The notes beneath the pieces were generated by a model. That model was not told the DNA's origin. It saw nothing but the letters and a program-made list of their open reading frames with translations, and did no database searches. A program made the translations under genes and the position numbers. Shown here piece by piece: positions 5,005-6,806 of a DNA stretch of 6,806 nt (its first letter is position 1; each line of letters begins with the position of its first letter). The DNA is taken from positions 1-6,806 of the forward strand of contig JAOPYU010000254.1 of NCBI GenBank assembly GCA_025964455.1, written 5' to 3'. The DNA comes from Thermoleophilia bacterium (GTDB lineage: Bacteria > Actinomycetota > Thermoleophilia > Gaiellales > SKUG01).

Positions 5005-6506
5005 GCAGCCACTCCCGTCTCGAGCGTCGCGGCGATGGCTTCGCGTGCACCGCGGCGGCGCATGAGCCGGCCTGCATCCACGATCTGGTCCACGAGCTCG
5101 TGGTCCGCCGCGAGCGGCTCGGAGACGGAAGCCATCTGCAGCACGTGGCGGGCATGGGCGTAGTCGTCACCAGCGTGACGACGGAGCTCCGCGGCTCGCG
5201 CATCGACGACCTCGATCCGGCGACCGTCCAGGTCGTGCCCGCGGACGTACTGCAGCCACGCTGCGACCGCGAGCACGAGGCGTGAACAGGGTCCGCCCAC
5301 CCGTCGGGCCTCGGCGAGCGACGGCAGCAGGTACGCCGGCATCTTGGTCGAGCCGCGCCCGCACAGCCGCGCGAGTGGATCGGCGATTCGCTCGTTGCTG
5401 AAGCGGGCGAGCAGCGACGCGCGGTACTCGTCCAGGTCGATGCCGGGCGGCGCGGCGAGCTGCGGCGCGACCTCCGCACCGAGCAGCTCGTCCAGGTAGC
5501 CGGCGATGAGCGGGTCCGCGAGCGCGGCGGCGGTGGTGGCGTGACCGGCGAGGGTGCCGACGTAGCCCAGGGCGCTGTGTCCCCCGTTGAGCATGCGGGT
5601 TTTCACGAGCTTGTACGGGGCGACGTCCGGTACGTATCGCGCGCCGACGAGATCGAGCGGTGGTCGGGCGCCGACGAACTGGTCCTCGATGATCCACTGG
5701 CGGAAGGGCTCGGTCGTCACCGCGCACGGATCGTCGATGCCCCAGCAACTCGCCAGCTCGGCACGTGTCGCGTCGCCGCCGCCGGGCGTGATCCGATCGA
5801 CCAGGCTCGAGGGGAAGGCGACGTTGGCGTCGATCCATTCGGCGAGCCCGGGATCCCGGAGCCAGGCAAAGGCGCAGAGCGCGGCGTGCGCGGCGGCGCC
5901 GCTGTCGCGCATGTTGTCGCAGGACAGGATCGTGAGCGGGCCCGCACCGCTGCGGCGTCGACGGTCGAGCGCCTCGGTGAGGTACCCCCATGCAGTGGCG
6001 GGCCGGTGCGGATCCGCGAGATCGGCGACGATCTCCGGGTCGGTGGCGTCGAAGCGGCCGCTCCCCTCGTCCACGTGATACGCAGTGCCAGTGATCGTGA
6101 GGGTCACGAGCCGTGTGCGCGGGTCGGTGAGGGTGTCGAGCACGAGTTCGGGCGTGCGGCGCGCGGCGAGGCAGTCACGCATGGTCCCCACCACGCGCGG
6201 ATGTGCCTCCGCATTGCTGCCCTCGAGCACCGTGTAGAGGTGGTCCTGTCGCGCCAGTGCGTCCGCGACCTCGGTGCTGCGCAGCGCGATCCCGACCGTG
6301 CCCCAGTCGGGGCAGCCGAGCGCTGCGAGGTCGTCGAGGTACACCCCTTGGTGGGCCCGGTGGAAGCCCCCGACGCCGATGTGGGCGATCGCAGGTGCGA
6401 GCGAGCGGCGGTCGAACCGGGGAACCCGGGCCTGCGCTGCATGCAGGTCGAGCGTGTCGCTGCGAAGTGGGGCGGGCGGGGCGGGCGGGGCGAACGAGCG
6501 GGTCAT
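5001..6506 (-). CDS. Mannitol dehydrogenase / fructuronate reductase family NAD(P)-dependent oxidoreductase
   Basis: 501 residues, a polyol-specific long-chain dehydrogenase, cytoplasmic. Known: the family interconverts polyols or sugar acids with ketoses (mannitol/fructose, arabinitol/xylulose, mannonate/fructuronate). Seen: nucleotide-binding AHIGVGGFHRAHQGVYLDDL (41-60), the ILSCDNMRDSG segment with Asn198, SLVDRITP with Asp237, and the catalytic run KTRMLNGGHSALGYVG with Lys302, Asn307 and His310. These align at a constant offset of 7 with Asn191, Asp230, Lys295, Asn300 and His303 of Pseudomonas fluorescens mannitol 2-dehydrogenase, so the active site is complete. Substrate among the family is undecided. 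Start choice: ATG at 6506 has AGGAG six bases upstream and an in-frame TAG at 6510-6512 rules out a longer protein. It is the first gene of a coupled pair with the HAD phosphatase, probably controlled from 6507-6656. The Pro/Ala-rich N-terminus (APPAPPAP) comes from a short GC repeat. Confidence 0.95.
   Translation of the reverse strand: MTRSFAPPAPPAPLRSDTLDLHAAQARVPRFDRRSLAPAIAHIGVGGFHRAHQGVYLDDLAALGCPDWGTVGIALRSTEVADALARQDHLYTVLEGSNAEAHPRVVGTMRDCLAARRTPELVLDTLTDPRTRLVTLTITGTAYHVDEGSGRFDATDPEIVADLADPHRPATAWGYLTEALDRRRRSGAGPLTILSCDNMRDSGAAAHAALCAFAWLRDPGLAEWIDANVAFPSSLVDRITPGGGDATRAELASCWGIDDPCAVTTEPFRQWIIEDQFVGARPPLDLVGARYVPDVAPYKLVKTRMLNGGHSALGYVGTLAGHATTAAALADPLIAGYLDELLGAEVAPQLAAPPGIDLDEYRASLLARFSNERIADPLARLCGRGSTKMPAYLLPSLAEARRVGGPCSRLVLAVAAWLQYVRGHDLDGRRIEVVDARAAELRRHAGDDYAHARHVLQMASVSEPLAADHELVDQIVDAGRLMRRRGAREAIAATLETGVAA
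6468..6491. repeat. Short GC-rich tandem repeat in the dehydrogenase N-terminus
   Basis: A 9-bp unit GGGGCGGGC occurs twice, followed by a partial third copy. On the minus strand it encodes the repeated Pro-Pro-Ala of residues 7-13. The period of three codons keeps the frame, so copy-number change would only lengthen or shorten a non-conserved tail. Confidence 0.55.
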
Positions 6507-6512
6507 GAGCTA

Positions 6513-6517
6513 CTCCT
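6513..6517 (-). promoter_or_regulatory. Ribosome binding site of the dehydrogenase gene
   Basis: The minus strand reads AGGAG six bases before the ATG at 6506. It is one of the best Shine-Dalgarno sites in the window and fixes that start together with the in-frame TAG between them. Confidence 0.8.
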
Positions 6518-6539
6518 GCTGGGGACGCGGAAATCGGAT

Positions 6540-6586
6540 GTCGGGCCGCCCAGCGGCCGGCCCAACCGGCCGCCAGGCCGCCCGAC
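6540..6586 (-). other. Strong imperfect hairpin in the leader of the dehydrogenase-HAD operon
   Basis: Inverted repeat: an outer 7-bp stem GTCGGGC (6540-6546) with GCCCGAC (6580-6586), three more pairs (6548-6550 with 6576-6578), and an inner perfect 8-bp stem GCGGCCGG (6553-6560) with CCGGCCGC (6566-6573) closing a 5-base loop. In all 18 of 21 opposed positions pair. It lies about 34 bases upstream of the start codon and 22 bases upstream of the ribosome site, and does not include either. No U-tract follows it in the direction of transcription, so it is not a classical intrinsic terminator. It may stabilise the transcript, attenuate it, or act in DNA. Confidence 0.6.
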
Positions 6587-6628
6587 GGACCTGACTCATC
6601 CCGCACCCGGCAGCCAGATAACTGCCAC

Positions 6629-6641
6629 GTATCGCCGATAC
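6629..6641. promoter_or_regulatory. Candidate operator palindrome GTATCGCCGATAC
   Basis: A perfect inverted repeat with 6-bp arms around a single central base, in the least GC-rich part of the region upstream of the dehydrogenase gene (about 6611-6660), 122 bases before its ATG. A further TATCGG half-site lies at 6658-6663. Position and symmetry suit a regulator-binding site for a sugar/polyol operon. No regulator family is assigned, and no clear promoter hexamers could be paired with it. Confidence 0.4.
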
Positions 6642-6665
6642 CTAGAAAAACTAGTGCTATCGGCG
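6633..6665. other. Inverted repeat overlapping the stop codon of the right-edge gene
   Basis: CGCCGATA (6633-6640) pairs perfectly with TATCGGCG (6658-6665). Inside it, CTAG (6642-6645) and CTAG (6651-6654) can pair around an A5 loop (T5 on the minus strand). On the minus strand it would form right at the end of the right-edge reading frame, so it could act as a 3' stem or weak terminator. The T-run is in the loop and not after the stem, so intrinsic termination is doubtful. Its left arm shares bases with the candidate operator. Confidence 0.45.
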
Positions 6666-6806
6666 TGAGTGTCCCGACACGTCTCCGGACAGGTCGCTCG
6701 AACGGAAATTCCAGGCCGCTGCGACCACTTCGAGGACGTCGGGAAACAGCGTGGGGCCGGCGGCCAGGACGTCCCCACGCGAGGGCCAGCGGCCGGCCGA
6801 ATCGCC
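6657..6806 (-). CDS. Probable C-terminal end of an unidentified protein (cut by window edge)
   Basis: An open frame enters from the right edge and gives 49 residues before TAG at 6657-6659, including RGDVLAAGPTLFPDVLEVVA. Third codon positions are strongly G/C, as in the other genes, and a DUF-like helical tail (FPDVLEVVAAAW) is plausible. This makes it more credible than the competing ATG-initiated frame on the same strand (6596-6778), which is Pro/Arg/Ser/Thr-rich. It lies 150 bases upstream of the dehydrogenase gene on the same strand, so it may belong to the same operon. No family was recognised and no function is assigned. Confidence 0.5.
   Translation of the reverse strand, partial: GDSAGRWPSRGDVLAAGPTLFPDVLEVVAAAWNFRSSDLSGDVSGHSRR

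Noticed and set aside
4298..5065. A 255-codon plus-strand frame antisense to the HAD gene
   Set aside because: It is Ser/Arg-rich without domains. The HAD gene on the other strand has all four catalytic motifs.
6540..6586. Intrinsic terminator
   Set aside because: The stem is strong, but no U-run follows it on either strand.
5541..6668. A 375-codon plus-strand frame antisense to the mannitol dehydrogenase family gene
   Set aside because: The minus strand carries the full active-site motifs with a good ribosome site. The plus frame has no recognisable domain or start signal.
6596..6778. A 60-codon minus-strand ATG frame near the right edge
   Set aside because: Its composition is unlike neighbouring genes and it overlaps, in another frame, the more gene-like open frame entering from the edge.

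Overview
The window is GC-rich (roughly 70% by eye) and gene-dense, with strongly G/C-biased third codon positions. Gene content (split LigD end-joining enzymes, an actinobacterial-style hemerythrin-domain protein, a DUF427 protein, a PQQ-type quinoprotein with a lipoprotein signal) suggests a soil actinobacterium, possibly Thermoleophilia/Solirubrobacterales. The phylum is a fair inference; the order is a guess. No mobile element, CRISPR array, tRNA or rRNA gene was seen.

Layout. (1) 1-475, minus: N-terminus of a secreted, probably lipid-anchored PQQ-dependent alcohol dehydrogenase-like beta-propeller, cut by the left edge. (2) 476-675: divergent intergenic region with several short palindromes. 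(3) 676-3184, plus: a two-gene non-homologous end-joining operon. LigD is encoded as a phosphoesterase-ligase protein and a separate primase-like polymerase protein whose start overlaps the ligase stop by 8 bp. (4) 3188-3685, minus: DUF427 protein, ending 3 bp from the polymerase gene. (5) 3737-4285, plus: hemerythrin/HHE protein, probably read from a leaderless GTG. (6) 4282-5004, minus: HAD phosphatase, whose stop shares a CTAG palindrome with the hemerythrin stop. (7) 5001-6506, minus: mannitol dehydrogenase/fructuronate reductase family enzyme, translationally coupled (GTGA) to the HAD gene. (8) 6507-6656: leader or intergenic region with a strong 47-nt imperfect hairpin and a 13-bp palindrome. 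(9) 6657-6806, minus: probable C-terminal end of another gene, unidentified.

How the genes work together. The two LigD proteins would supply end-processing, gap-filling and sealing for Ku-dependent double-strand-break repair; no Ku gene lies in the window. The dehydrogenase and HAD phosphatase probably act in one polyol or sugar-acid pathway, perhaps with the truncated gene upstream. The DUF427 and hemerythrin genes are divergent neighbours with no obvious link to either unit. I see no clear undescribed multi-gene system. The most notable points are the His-to-Gln change in the polymerase's conserved SGxKGxH motif, the split LigD arrangement, and the structured leader before the dehydrogenase operon.
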